Source: Streptomyces sp. NBC_01454 (GTDB lineage: Bacteria; Actinomycetota; Actinomycetes; Streptomycetales; Streptomycetaceae). From it: a stretch of 64,000 bases of DNA. The stretch spans positions 1,984,001 through 2,048,000 of the forward strand of contig NZ_CP109460.1 in NCBI RefSeq assembly GCF_036227565.1, written 5' to 3'. Shown here in pieces: positions 8,533 through 17,670 of this stretch. The first letter of the stretch is position 1, and every line of letters starts with the position of its first letter. The translations under genes and the position numbers were made by a program. The notes under the pieces are model-generated. The model saw nothing but the letters and a program-made list of their open reading frames with translations, made no database searches and was not told the DNA's origin.

Positions 8533-10857
8533 TCACCGCAGTGTGAGGCGGGGCTTCGGTACGTCGGTACGTCCGGTGGGCGGGGTGCGGCTGCCCGCCT
8601 GGTACGGCAGCGGCCAGGGCGCGCCCGGCCCCGCGTACTCCTGCTCCGCGGCGGCGTGCAGCGTCCAGTGCGGGTCGTACAGATGCGGCCTGGCCAGCGC
8701 GCACAGGTCCGCACGCCCGGCCAGCACCAGGGAGTTGACGTCGTCCCAGGAGGACAGGGCGCCGACCGCGATGACCGGCACACCGAGGGTGTTGCGGATC
8801 CGGTCGGCGAACGGGGTCTGGTAGGAGCGGCCGAAGTCGGGGCGTTCGTCGGGGACCACCTGCCCGGTCGAGACATCGATGGCGTCGGCGCCGTGCCGGG
8901 CGAAGGCCCCGGCGATGGCCACCGCGTCGTCGGCCGTGGTGCCGCCGTCCGCCCAGTCGGTCGCGGAGATCCGGACCGTCATCGGGCGCTCGGCCGGCCA
9001 GACGGCGCGGACCGCGTCGAAGACCTCCAGAGGGAAGCGCAGCCGGGCGGTGAGGTCGCCGCCGTAGGCGTCGGTGCGGTGGTTGGTGAGCGGTGAGAGG
9101 AAGCCGGAGAGCAGATAGCCGTGGGCGCAGTGGAGTTCGAGCAGATCGAAGCCGGCGCGGGCGGCGGACTCGGCGGAGCCGACGAACTGCTCGCGTACGG
9201 TGGCGAGTTCGGACGCGGTCAGGGCGTGCGGGAGCTGGTTGACGCCGGGGCGGTAGGGCAGCGGGGAGGCCGCCACGACCGGCCAGTTGCCCTCCGGGAG
9301 CGGCTGGTCGATACCGTCCCACATCAGCCGGGTCGAGCCCTTGCGGCCGGAGTGCCCGAGCTGGACGCCGAGGGCGGTGCCGGGCGCGGAGGTGTGGACG
9401 AAGTCGGTGACCCGGCGCCAGGCGGCCTCATGGCCCGGTGTGTACAGCCCCGTACAGCCGGGCGTGATCCGTCCCTCGGGGCTGACGCACACCATCTCCG
9501 TCATCACCAGCCCGGCGCCGCCCAGCGCGCGGGCGCCGAGGTGGACGAGGTGGAAGTCGCCCGGGGTGCCCTCGCCGTCCGTCGCGGAGTACATGTCCAT
9601 CGGGGAGACCACGACGCGGTTGCGCAGGGTCAGCCCGCCCAGGCGGAACGGGGTGAACATGGGTGGCGTGGTGGCCTCGAAGCCCGCCTCGCGCTCGACG
9701 GCCGTGACGAATCCGGGGTCGCGCAGCCGCAGGTTGTCGTGGGTGACCCGGCGGCTGCGGGTGAGGAGGTTGAAGGCGAACTGGTGGGGCGGCTGGTCGA
9801 GGTAGGTGGCCAGCTCCTCGAACCAGGCGAGGCTGGCGCGGGCGGCACGCTGGGTGGAGGCGACGACGGGGCGGCGCTCCTGCTCGTAGGCGGCCAGCGC
9901 GGAGGCGGTGTTCGGCTGCTCCTGGAGGCAGGCGGCCAGCGCCAGGGCGTCCTCGACGGCGAGCTTGGTGCCGGAGCCGATGGAGAAGTGCGCGGTGTGC
10001 GCGGCGTCGCCCAGCAGCACCGTATTGCCGTGGGACCAGCGGTCGTTGACGACCGTGCGGAAGGCGATCCAGCTGGAGTTGTTGGCGCGCAGCGACCGGC
10101 CGCCCAGCGCGTCCGCGAAGACCTTGGCGCACCACTGCGCCGACTCGCGCTCGTCGCAGCGGTCGAGTCCGGCCGCACGCCAGACCTCCTCGCGCATCTC
10201 GACGATGACGGTGCTGGCGCCCGGGGACCGCTCCCCCTCGGCGGGGCCCGGCGCGGGCCCGCCGGGCGTCGGGCGGGAGTAGGGATAGGCGTGGAGCTGT
10301 GCGACGCCGTGCTCGGTCTCGGCGATCTCGAAGCGGAAGGCGTCGAAGGCGAAGTCGGCGGCGAGCCAGATGTAGCGGCAGCGGTGGGTGGTCAGCCGCG
10401 GGCCGAAGACCTCGGCGTGCGCGGTGCGGGTCGTGCTGTGCACCCCGTCGGCGGCGATCACCAGATCGTGGGTGCGCGCGAGTTCGGCGGCGGGCGGGGC
10501 CTCGGTACGAAAGCGCAGCTCGACGCCGAGGTCACGGCAGCGCCGGTGGAGTACGGCCAGCAGCCGGCGCCGGCTGAGCGCCGCGAAGCCGTGCCCACCG
10601 GACGTCAGGGTGCGGCCGCGGTGCACGATGTCGATGTCGTCCCAGCGGACGAACTCCGCCTGGAGGGCGCGGTAGACCTCCGGGTCGGCGTGCTCGATGC
10701 CGCCGAGGGTCTCGTCGGAGAGCACCACACCGAATCCGAAGGTGTCCTCGGGTGCGTTGCGCTCCCATACGGTGATCTCCCGGGCGGGATCGAGGCGCTT
10801 GAGCAGGACCGCGGCATACAGCCCGCCCGGTCCTCCGCCGACGACGGCGACCCGCAT
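8533..10857 (-). CDS. fused FAD monooxygenase / old-yellow-enzyme reductase (2-aminobenzoyl-CoA monooxygenase/reductase or salicylyl-CoA 5-hydroxylase type)
   Basis: 774 residues from the ATG at 10857. Residues 1 to about 390 form a class A flavoprotein hydroxylase: MRVAVVGGGPGGLYAAVLLK at the FAD site, DLVIAADGVHS, and VLLGDAAHTAHFSIGSGTKLA. Residues from about 405 are an NADH:flavin oxidoreductase/OYE barrel (FTPFRLGGLTLRNRVVVSPMDMYSA, QLGHSGRKG, HCAHGYLLSGFLSPLTNHRTD). This fusion is known for anthraniloyl-CoA monooxygenase/reductase, which hydroxylates and then reduces the ring of the CoA thioester without dioxygenase cleavage. It lies 2 bases after the enoyl-CoA hydratase stop, so the two are translationally linked. 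Salicylyl-CoA is the main alternative substrate. Confidence 0.9.
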   Translation of the reverse strand: MRVAVVGGGPGGLYAAVLLKRLDPAREITVWERNAPEDTFGFGVVLSDETLGGIEHADPEVYRALQAEFVRWDDIDIVHRGRTLTSGGHGFAALSRRRLLAVLHRRCRDLGVELRFRTEAPPAAELARTHDLVIAADGVHSTTRTAHAEVFGPRLTTHRCRYIWLAADFAFDAFRFEIAETEHGVAQLHAYPYSRPTPGGPAPGPAEGERSPGASTVIVEMREEVWRAAGLDRCDERESAQWCAKVFADALGGRSLRANNSSWIAFRTVVNDRWSHGNTVLLGDAAHTAHFSIGSGTKLAVEDALALAACLQEQPNTASALAAYEQERRPVVASTQRAARASLAWFEELATYLDQPPHQFAFNLLTRSRRVTHDNLRLRDPGFVTAVEREAGFEATTPPMFTPFRLGGLTLRNRVVVSPMDMYSATDGEGTPGDFHLVHLGARALGGAGLVMTEMVCVSPEGRITPGCTGLYTPGHEAAWRRVTDFVHTSAPGTALGVQLGHSGRKGSTRLMWDGIDQPLPEGNWPVVAASPLPYRPGVNQLPHALTASELATVREQFVGSAESAARAGFDLLELHCAHGYLLSGFLSPLTNHRTDAYGGDLTARLRFPLEVFDAVRAVWPAERPMTVRISATDWADGGTTADDAVAIAGAFARHGADAIDVSTGQVVPDERPDFGRSYQTPFADRIRNTLGVPVIAVGALSSWDDVNSLVLAGRADLCALARPHLYDPHWTLHAAAEQEYAGPGAPWPLPYQAGSRTPPTGRTDVPKPRLTLR

Positions 10858-10859
10858 GG

Positions 10860-11687
10860 CTATTTCCCCTGCCACTTGGGCGTCCGCTTCTCGGTGAAGG
10901 CGGCATGGAATTCCGCGTAGTCGTCGCTGTTCATCAGCAGCGCCTGGGTGGCGGCGTCCATCTCGACCGCGGCGGCCAGCGGCATGTCGAGCTCCGCGGT
11001 GAGCAGCGCCTTGGTCTGCGCGTGGGCCAGCGCGGGCCCCTCGGCGAGCCGCTTGGCGAGCGCCGCGGCCGCCTCGTCGGCCCGTCCCTCCTCGGCCAGT
11101 TCGCTGATCAGCCCGAGCCGTTCGGCCTCCGGGGCGCGGACGGCGTCGCCGAGCATCAGCAGCCGGGTGGCATGGCCGAGGCCGATGACGCGCGGCAGGA
11201 GATAGGCCGCGCCCATGTCGCCGCCGGACAGCCCGACGCGGGTGAAGAGGAAGGCGAAGCGGGCGGAGGGGTCGGCCACGCGGAAATCCGCGGCCAGCGC
11301 GAGGACCGCGCCGGCCCCGGCCGCGACCCCGTGCACGGCCGCGATCACCGGGAACGGGCACTCCCGCAGCGCCCTGACGACCTGCCCGGTCATCCGGTTG
11401 AAGTCCAGCAGCTGCGCGGTGTCCATGCCCAGGGTGGCGCCGATGATCTCCTCGACGTCGCCGCCGGAGCAGAACCCGCGCCCCTCCCCCGCGAGGACGA
11501 GGGCGCGCACCGAGCGTTCCCGGGAGAGTTCCGCGAGCAGATCGCGGAGGTCGGCGTAGGCCTCGAAGGTGAGGGCGTTGAGCTTGTCCGGGCGCGCGAG
11601 GGTGACGGTGGCGATCCCGTCTTTCCTGGTCACGCGGAGGTGCTGCCAGGGATCTGTACTGCGGGCGGATCCTGCGAACGGGCTCAT
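10860..11687 (-). CDS. enoyl-CoA hydratase/isomerase family protein
   Basis: 275 residues. The crotonase fold is shown by TVTLARPDKLNALTFEAYADL, the oxyanion-hole strand EGRGFCSGGDVEEI and the second oxyanion segment AVHGVAAGAGAVLALAADFRVA, followed by RFAFLFTRVGLSGGDMGAAYLLPR. The catalytic Glu position of classical hydratases is replaced in this stretch, so isomerase or hydrolase chemistry is possible. It is the first gene of a two-gene operon with the fused monooxygenase. I infer action on the alicyclic CoA ester produced after ring reduction. A copy of the motif shared with the divergent catabolic promoter lies 77 bases upstream. Confidence 0.88.
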   Translation of the reverse strand: MSPFAGSARSTDPWQHLRVTRKDGIATVTLARPDKLNALTFEAYADLRDLLAELSRERSVRALVLAGEGRGFCSGGDVEEIIGATLGMDTAQLLDFNRMTGQVVRALRECPFPVIAAVHGVAAGAGAVLALAADFRVADPSARFAFLFTRVGLSGGDMGAAYLLPRVIGLGHATRLLMLGDAVRAPEAERLGLISELAEEGRADEAAAALAKRLAEGPALAHAQTKALLTAELDMPLAAAVEMDAATQALLMNSDDYAEFHAAFTEKRTPKWQGK

Positions 11688-11763
11688 CGGGCTGCCTGCC
11701 CCCTTTGGCCGGTCGGCCGGTGGATGCTGTTCCGGATGCTTCTCGAAGTTATCACCCCTTCAT

Positions 11764-11777
11764 GACTGTCGTCACGA
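11764..11777. promoter_or_regulatory. shared motif GACTGYCGTCACGA, copy 2 (candidate operator)
   Basis: GACTGTCGTCACGA lies 77 bases upstream of the enoyl-CoA hydratase start and differs in one base from the motif at 915-928. The downstream half of the palindrome is weaker here. The rest of 11688-11989 contains nothing else that I recognise. Confidence 0.45.
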
Positions 11778-11989
11778 GGACGCGATAAACGACCCACGTT
11801 CGGCGGCGGTCCGCCGCCCCGGGACCGTGCGGCGAAGGGGGCGAAAGTCCCGGCCGCGCATGACCTCCGGCATGCCCGGCCCCCGCCACACGCCCCTGTC
11901 CCCGGCGCCCCCGCGCTTTCTAGGCTGGAGTTCCGTCCGGATCGACCTCCTGCGGCCGACCTGGCTTCTTGCGAACGGAACGACGGCCC

Positions 11990-12961
11990 ATGGCGGAACC
12001 CCCGGCCCCTGCGATCTGGCGCATCACGCTGCCGCACGGCGTGACGGCCGTCCCCGTCGCCCGCGCGATGGTCCGCACCGCCATGCAGGACCTCATGGTG
12101 ACGGCCGACCGGACCACCGCACAGCTGCTGACCACCGAGCTGGTGACCAACGCCCTCAAGCACACCTGCGGTACGCACCCCATCGAGCTGGTGGTGGAGC
12201 GCGCGAGGCCGGGCTGCCGGATCGAGGTGCACGACAGCGATCCGATGCTCATCGATGAGCTGCTCGACGCCACGGCGCCGGCTTCCGGGGCGGCGGGCGA
12301 GGCGGGGACCGCGAGGGCGCCGGGGACGGCCACGGACGGTTCCGGGGCGGGGGATGCGGGGGATGTGGGGGATGTGGGGGATGTGGGGGATGTGGGGGAT
12401 GTGGGGGATGTGGGGGATGTGGGGGATGTGGGGGATGTGGGGGCGGCCGAAGCGCCCGACGCTTCCGGGCCGGTGCGGTGGGTGAAGCGGAGCGCGACGG
12501 CGGACGGGGCCCCGTCGGCGGTTGAGGTCCCTGCGGCGGATGAGGTCCCTGCGGCTGACGGGACGCGTACGAGGGACGGTCACCGGACGGCCGATGACCG
12601 GGTTCCGGCGCAGCGTGCGGGGGGCGCCGGGGGCAGCGAGGGGGACGGGGACGAGGACGAGGGAGGCGACGACGCCGGGGAGAGCGCGGAGACGGGCGAC
12701 GCCGGGGCGAGCACAGAGACCCCGGCCACGGAGACCCGAGCCCCCGGCACCCCGTTCATCGATGCCGCCGAGGCGGCCGAAGCAGCCGAAGCAGCCGAAG
12801 CCGCTGAAGCGGCCACCCGGGACTCGCACGGCCACGGTGACCAGGGCCGTGGCCTGCTGCTGCTCCGTTCGCTGAGTTTCGACGCGGGCTGCCGTCCGAC
12901 GGCGTGCGGCAAGGCCGTCTGGTTCACCCTTCCCGATCTGCCGCACCGGCGCCGGCGGTGA
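11990..12961 (+). CDS. RsbW-like anti-sigma-factor ATPase (HATPase_c) with a giant low-complexity insertion
   Basis: 323 residues from ATG 11990; an in-frame TTG at 11969 is less likely. The Bergerat fold is split: residues 1-85 carry the N-box ELVTNALKH and the G1 box EVHDSDP, while the G2 box GRGLLLLRSL appears only at about 286. Streptomyces proteins of this kind are usually near 140 residues, with only a short ATP lid between these boxes. Here roughly 190 residues of acidic, repeat-rich sequence intervene: (GDV)9, Pro/Ala/Asp blocks, and an EAAEAAEAAEAAEAA run. Family members phosphorylate STAS antagonists or bind sigma factors. It stands alone in the plus orientation. Whether it folds and binds ATP is uncertain. 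Confidence 0.8.
   Translation: MAEPPAPAIWRITLPHGVTAVPVARAMVRTAMQDLMVTADRTTAQLLTTELVTNALKHTCGTHPIELVVERARPGCRIEVHDSDPMLIDELLDATAPASGAAGEAGTARAPGTATDGSGAGDAGDVGDVGDVGDVGDVGDVGDVGDVGDVGAAEAPDASGPVRWVKRSATADGAPSAVEVPAADEVPAADGTRTRDGHRTADDRVPAQRAGGAGGSEGDGDEDEGGDDAGESAETGDAGASTETPATETRAPGTPFIDAAEAAEAAEAAEAAEAATRDSHGHGDQGRGLLLLRSLSFDAGCRPTACGKAVWFTLPDLPHRRRR
12353..12442 (+). repeat. 9-bp tandem repeat GATGTGGGG x9 plus one variant
   Basis: Nine perfect copies of GATGTGGGG (12362-12442) are preceded by one GATGCGGGG. In frame it encodes Gly-Asp-Val repeats in the linker of the HATPase protein. Because the unit is a multiple of three, copy-number change would not shift the frame. Confidence 0.97.
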
Positions 12962-13023
12962 GGCCGGCGGGGCCGGTGCCGTCGGTGGGGACCTGTCGGC
13001 CCGTTCGCCTGTGTGTGCCCGGC

Positions 13024-13317
13024 ATGATCGAGAGGGCCGTGGCGGCCGCCTCGGTCGAGAATCTGCGTGAGAAGTAGTGCCCTGACCAGGCCAGTCCGGT
13101 CGAGGCCCGCATCGGCCCGCTACGGCCGTTCACGGTCGCCGACTTCCACCACGGCCACCGCACCGCACAGACCCGGGCCCCGCACGCCTACCTGCGCCGG
13201 CGCACCACCCACGCCCGCCACCCCGACGTCCTCGCAGCCCGGCGCCGCGAACGCGCCCGGATCCGCGGCGCAAAGGGCATCCGCCGGGGCGGACGCCCAC
13301 GCAAGACCGCAGCCTGA
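13024..13317 (+). pseudogene. decayed transposase-like 3' fragment
   Basis: A plus frame from ATG 13024 is interrupted by TAG at 13075-13077 and then continues to TGA at 13315. The C-terminal part (YLRRRTTHARHPDVLAARRR and GIRRGGRPRKTAA) resembles the tail of transposases common in Streptomyces, with a YLxxRxxxARHPDVLAAxRRERARIR pattern. No inverted repeats were seen. The family assignment is from memory of this motif and is weak. The region is not otherwise coding. Confidence 0.4.
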
Positions 13318-13337
13318 CAACCGGCGCACCTATGGGG

Positions 13338-14795
13338 TCACAGCGCCAGCCGCGAACGACGCCGCCCGTAGCACGTGTAGACCAGCGCCCCGGCCACCAG
13401 GAACCCGGCGAACTGGAGCCAGGTCGCCGGGCCGGTGCCGTAGCCCAGGTACAGGCAGAAGGCGATGCCGAGCAGCGGGCTGAGCGGGAAGAGCGGCACG
13501 CGGAAGCGGCGCGGCAGATCGGGGCGGGTGCGGCGCAGCACCATCACGCTGAGGTTGACCGCCACCATGACCGCCAGCGTCCCGATGGTCGACAGGTTCA
13601 TCACCGCGTCCAGTGGTACGACCGCGGCGGGCACGGCGAAGACCGCCGCGACGATCCAGGTGTTGGCGACGGGGGTGGACGTCCGGGGCGAGACCCGCTC
13701 GAAGATCCGCGGGACCAGCCCGTCGCGCGACATCGACATCAGGATGCGGGTCTGGCCGTACATGACCGCGAGGACGACCGAGGCGATGGCGACGACGGCG
13801 CCGAAGGCGATCACCCCGCCGCCGAGCGCCGAGTCGGTCACGCGGTTGACGATCAGCGACAGCGCGGCGGGCCGGCCGGCGACGTCGTCGGCGGAGAGCG
13901 CACCGATGGCGGAGGCCGCGACCAGGCAGTACAGGACGGTGACCACGCCGATGCAGACCATGATCGCGACGGGGATGTTGCGCCGCGGGTTCCTGACCTC
14001 CTCGCCGGCCGTGGTGATCGCGTCGAAGCCGATGTAGGAGAAGAAGGCGACCGAGGCGCCGGAGGTGATGCCGGCGACGCCCTCCGGGGCGAACGGCGTC
14101 AGGTTGCCGGCCCGGAAGGCGCTGAGCCCGATCGCGCAGAACACGACCAGGACCGCGAGCTTCAGGACGGCCATCGCGGCGGTCGCCCGGGCGCTCTCCC
14201 CGATGCCGCGGACCAGGAGCAGGGCGGCGAGCAGCATCACGACGACGGCCGGGACGTTGACGATGCCGCCGTCACCGGGCGGGCTGGAGAGCACGGCGGG
14301 CAGCTGCCAGCCGGTCAGGCTGCCGAGCAGCTCGTTGAGGTACTGGCCCCAGCCGACGGCGACCGCCGAGATCGAGATGCCGTATTCGAGCAGCAGGCAC
14401 CAGCCGACGAGGAAGGCGGTGCGCTCGCCGAGGGTGGCGTACGCGTAGGAGTACGAGCTGCCGGACACCGGTATCGCGCCGCCCAGCTCGGCGAAGGAGA
14501 AGGCGGTGAAGACGCAGGTGACGGCCGCCAGCACGAAGGAGACGAGGACGGCGGGACCGGCCGCGGCGACGGTGTCGGACAGGCCGACGAAGATCCCGGT
14601 GCCGACGATCGCGCCGATGCCGAAACAGATGAGCTGGAAGAGCCCCATGCTGCGGCGGAGGCCGTGGCCTTCGAGGTCCGCACCCGACTCGGCGATGAGC
14701 AGGTCGGGGGACTTGATCCGCGGTCCGGACAAGGCCGCGGGGGGTGCGGTGCGCAGCGCCTCCGAGGGGCGGCGGCGGGAGACGGGCGGGCGCAT
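13338..14795 (-). CDS. APC-superfamily amino-acid permease (CAT-like, candidate arginine/ornithine carrier)
   Basis: 485 residues from the ATG at 14795. The first membrane segment contains the APC signature MGLFQLICFGIGAIVGTGIFVGLSD, and the central helix contains ASVAFFSYIGFDAITTAGEEVRNPRRNIP, typical of the cationic amino-acid transporter branch. About 12-13 hydrophobic segments are visible, with a 45-residue hydrophilic N-terminus. It lies downstream of the catabolic ornithine carbamoyltransferase and arginine deiminase genes in the same direction (183-bp gap), so arginine uptake or arginine/ornithine exchange is a reasonable inference. Classical ArcD exchangers belong to a different subfamily, so substrate remains open. 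Confidence 0.88.
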   Translation of the reverse strand: MRPPVSRRRPSEALRTAPPAALSGPRIKSPDLLIAESGADLEGHGLRRSMGLFQLICFGIGAIVGTGIFVGLSDTVAAAGPAVLVSFVLAAVTCVFTAFSFAELGGAIPVSGSSYSYAYATLGERTAFLVGWCLLLEYGISISAVAVGWGQYLNELLGSLTGWQLPAVLSSPPGDGGIVNVPAVVVMLLAALLLVRGIGESARATAAMAVLKLAVLVVFCAIGLSAFRAGNLTPFAPEGVAGITSGASVAFFSYIGFDAITTAGEEVRNPRRNIPVAIMVCIGVVTVLYCLVAASAIGALSADDVAGRPAALSLIVNRVTDSALGGGVIAFGAVVAIASVVLAVMYGQTRILMSMSRDGLVPRIFERVSPRTSTPVANTWIVAAVFAVPAAVVPLDAVMNLSTIGTLAVMVAVNLSVMVLRRTRPDLPRRFRVPLFPLSPLLGIAFCLYLGYGTGPATWLQFAGFLVAGALVYTCYGRRRSRLAL

Positions 14796-14977
14796 GGGGC
14801 GGTTCTCTCTCTGGTGGTGCGGTGCGCGCGGCGCGGGTGGGCCACACACGAAGGCGGGGTCCGGACCGGTGGGTCCGAACCCCGCGAGCGGCTCGATGGT
14901 AACCGCTTGACCTGCATGATCGCCCTTCGCGGCGACGGGCTGTGCGGCGCGGGCGAGGCCGTGCGCGCACCCGCCGC

Positions 14978-15982
14978 CTAGCGGGCGAGCGTGGCGACCA
15001 GCACCGCCTTGATCGTGTGCATCCGGTTCTCCGCCTCGTCGAAGACGACGGAGTGCGCGGACTCGAAGACCTCGTCGGTGACCTCCAGCGACGACAGTCC
15101 GTGCCGGTCGTGGATCTCCCGGCCGAGCGCCGTGCCGAGGTCGTGGTAGGCGGGCAGACAGTGCAGGAACTTCACGTCCGGCTTGCCGGTGGCGCGCAGC
15201 ACGTCCATCGTGACCGCGTACGGCGCCAGCAGCGCGATCCGCTCGTCCCACACCTCCTTGGGCTCGCCCATGGAGACCCAGACATCGGTCGTCACGAAGT
15301 CCGCGCCGCGCACGCCCTCGGTGACGTCGTCGGTGAGCGTGAGGCGGGCGCCGCTGGTTCCGGCGAGCGCGCGCGCCTGCGCGACGACCGACTCCTCGGG
15401 CCACAGCTGCTTCGGCGCCACGATCCGGACGTCCATGCCGAGCAGGGCGCCGGTGACGAGGTAGGAGTTGCCCATGTTGTTCCGGGCGTCGCCGAGGTAG
15501 GCGAAGGCGGTCTCCTCCAGCGGGCGGCCCCGGCCGTGCTCGGCCATGGTCAGCACGTCGGCGAGCATCTGCGTGGGGTGCCATTCGTCGGTCAGCCCGT
15601 TGAAGACGGGCACCCCGGCGTGGGCCGCCAGCTCCTCGACGTCGGACTGACGGCTCCCGCGGAACTCGATGCCGTCGAACATCCGGCCGAGGACCCGGGC
15701 GGTGTCCTTCACCGACTCCTTGTGCCCGATCTGCGAGCCGGACGGGTCGAGATAGGTGGTCGAGGCGCCCTGATCGGCGGCCGCGATCTCGAAGGAGCAG
15801 CGGGTCCGGGTCGAGGTCTTCTCGAAGATCAGGGCGATGTTCCTGCCCTGGAGGCGGGGGACCTCGGTGCCGGCGCGCTTGGCCGCTTTCAGCTCGGCCG
15901 CCAGGTCGGTCAGTCGGCGGAATTCCTCGGCGCTGAAGTCCAGCTCCTTGAGGAAATGGCGGCCCCTGAGGTCTATCGCCAT
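14978..15982 (-). CDS. arcB: ornithine carbamoyltransferase (probably catabolic)
   Basis: 334 residues from ATG 15982 ([16 protein letters not shown]); a longer in-frame extension is rejected because family members start here. Carbamoyl-phosphate motif STRTRCSFE (residues 57-65), the [16 protein letters not shown] ornithine/carbamoyl site, DARNNMGNS and the catalytic HCLP motif ([10 protein letters not shown]) are all present. The enzyme interconverts citrulline plus phosphate with ornithine plus carbamoyl phosphate. Its position directly after arginine deiminase implies the catabolic direction, giving carbamoyl phosphate for ATP formation. No carbamate kinase gene is seen in the window. The anabolic symbol argF is the alternative name. 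Confidence 0.92.
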   Translation of the reverse strand: MAIDLRGRHFLKELDFSAEEFRRLTDLAAELKAAKRAGTEVPRLQGRNIALIFEKTSTRTRCSFEIAAADQGASTTYLDPSGSQIGHKESVKDTARVLGRMFDGIEFRGSRQSDVEELAAHAGVPVFNGLTDEWHPTQMLADVLTMAEHGRGRPLEETAFAYLGDARNNMGNSYLVTGALLGMDVRIVAPKQLWPEESVVAQARALAGTSGARLTLTDDVTEGVRGADFVTTDVWVSMGEPKEVWDERIALLAPYAVTMDVLRATGKPDVKFLHCLPAYHDLGTALGREIHDRHGLSSLEVTDEVFESAHSVVFDEAENRMHTIKAVLVATLAR

Positions 15983-16034
15983 GGGTGGGCTCCTGGTTCG
16001 CGGCAGTCGGGACGGACTCGAATATTGGAATTGT

Positions 16035-16050
16035 ATACGAATGAACGTAT
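16035..16050. promoter_or_regulatory. inverted repeat ATACG-N6-CGTAT upstream of the OTC gene
   Basis: In an unusually AT-rich island (16019-16060) between arcA and the OTC gene, ATACG and CGTAT flank AATGAA. It lies 53 bases upstream of the OTC start and could be an operator or an internal promoter element. The regulator is unknown. Confidence 0.4.
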
Positions 16051-16112
16051 CCCTATACGGAGCCCCTGGCCGCACGAGGTCCGGTCCCCGCCACCGAAGG
16101 GTACGGATCACC

Positions 16113-17348
16113 TCAGGCTGCCCCCGGCACCGCGTCCCTCGCCACCGGACAGCTCATGCAGCGCGGCCCGCCGCGACCGCGCCCCAGCTCGCTCCCCGGG
16201 ATCGTGATCACCTCGATGCCGCGCTTGCGCAGGAAGGTGTTGGTGGTGACGTTCCGCTCGTAGGCCACCACCACGCCGGGCTCCACCGCCAGCACATTGC
16301 AGCCGTCGTCCCACTGCTCACGCTCGGCGGAGTGCACATCCTGGGTCGCGGTCAGCACCCGGATGTCGGACAGGCCCAGCGCGGCCGCTATGGCCCGGTG
16401 CATGTGCTCCGGCGGATGGTCGGTGACCTTGAGGTCCTGCTCGCCCGACCCCGGCTCGATGGTGTACGAGCGGAGCATGCCCAGGCCCTCGTACTGGGTG
16501 AAGGTGTCGCCGTCGATCATGGTCATGACGGTGTCCAGATGCATGAACGCCCGGCGCTTGGGCATGTCCAGCGCCACGATCGTGCGGGCGGAACCCGCCG
16601 CGAACAGCCCCCGCGCAAGCAGCTCCACGGCCTGTGGCGTGGTGCGTTCACTCATCCCGATCAAGACCGCGCCACTGCCCAGCACCAGGACGTCCCCGCC
16701 CTCGATCGTCGAGGGGAAGTCCGCCTGCCCCTCCGACCAGACATGGAAGCCCTCGCCGCGGAACAGCGGGTGGTGCCGGTAGATCGCCTCGTAGTGCATG
16801 GTCTCGCGCTGCCGGGCCGGCCAGCGCATGGAGTTGATCGACACCCCGTCGTAGATCCAGGCGGAGGTGTCGCGGGTGAAGAGGTGGTTGGGCAGCGGTC
16901 CCAGCAGGAAGTCGTCCAGATCCATCACATGGAAGCGCACGGAGGTCGGCTCGGGGTGGCGTTCCAGGAACTCCCGCTTGGTCATGCCACCGACCAGCGC
17001 CTCGACCAGCTCCGGGACCGCAAGCTCGTCGAATGCCGCCCGCAGGTGGTCGGTGGCCAGCGGTCCGTATTCCTTCTCGTCGAAGACCCGGTCGAGGACG
17101 AGCTTTCGCGCCTCGGGGATCTGCATGCTCTCGGCCAGCAGGTCCCCGAAGAGGTGAACCTCCACCCCACGGTCCCGGAGCACATCGGCGAACCCGTCGT
17201 GCTCGGCCCGCGCACGGCGCACCCACAGCACGTCGTCGAAGAGCAAGGCGTCCTTGTTCGAGGGCGTGAGCCGCTTCAGCTCCAGATCGGGGCGATGCAG
17301 GATGACCCGGCGCAGCCGCCCGGCCTCGGAGTCGACTTGGAATCCCAT
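16113..17348 (-). CDS. arcA: arginine deiminase
   Basis: 411 residues from ATG 17348, the normal length for the family. The guanidino-group-modifying fold is shown by [21 protein letters not shown], the EGGD motif ([12 protein letters not shown]), the [12 protein letters not shown]is-Asp pair, and the C-terminal nucleophile Cys in [13 protein letters not shown]. The enzyme hydrolyses arginine to citrulline and ammonia in the cytoplasm. With the downstream OTC gene and permease it forms an ADI pathway cluster that can yield ATP and ammonia without oxygen. The gap to the OTC gene is 130 bp, so a separate promoter there is possible. Confidence 0.95.
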   Translation of the reverse strand: MGFQVDSEAGRLRRVILHRPDLELKRLTPSNKDALLFDDVLWVRRARAEHDGFADVLRDRGVEVHLFGDLLAESMQIPEARKLVLDRVFDEKEYGPLATDHLRAAFDELAVPELVEALVGGMTKREFLERHPEPTSVRFHVMDLDDFLLGPLPNHLFTRDTSAWIYDGVSINSMRWPARQRETMHYEAIYRHHPLFRGEGFHVWSEGQADFPSTIEGGDVLVLGSGAVLIGMSERTTPQAVELLARGLFAAGSARTIVALDMPKRRAFMHLDTVMTMIDGDTFTQYEGLGMLRSYTIEPGSGEQDLKVTDHPPEHMHRAIAAALGLSDIRVLTATQDVHSAEREQWDDGCNVLAVEPGVVVAYERNVTTNTFLRKRGIEVITIPGSELGRGRGGPRCMSCPVARDAVPGAA

Positions 17349-17418
17349 CCACCCATCTTGGCCGCTAGGACGACTTCGCGGAGGGAGTCGGGGGATGTCG
17401 GACCGGTTGGGTCGGCCC

Positions 17419-17476
17419 GGGCACGGGCTGGGCACGGGCATGGGCTGGGCACGGGCATGGGCTGGGCACGGGCCGG
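17419..17476 (+). repeat. 17-bp direct repeats in the arcA upstream spacer
   Basis: Two perfect tandem copies of GGGCACGGGCATGGGCT (17430-17463), flanked by partial copies. They occupy part of the 322-bp spacer 17349-17670, which otherwise shows no gene. Confidence 0.85.
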
Positions 17477-17670
17477 GCGGCGAGCAGCGGCAAAGGAGAC
17501 GATCGAACGGTGGATGGTGACGGGAGCCGGCCGGCAGAGGCGTGGGTGGGCACGACGGCCGGGCAGGCTGTGGCGTATCGGGCGTGAGGGCAACGGGTCC
17601 CGGTGGCGGTGACGTGCCGCCCGGGGTGTGCATTCCGCGTGGACGTGGTCGTGGTGGGGCGCCGCCCACC

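Noticed and set aside
12255..12485. CRISPR-like or satellite reading of the 9-bp repeat, and the HIP-repeat protein on the minus strand
   Set aside because: The unit is 9 bp without spacers, and the frame belongs to the plus-strand HATPase gene with clear N, G1 and G2 boxes.
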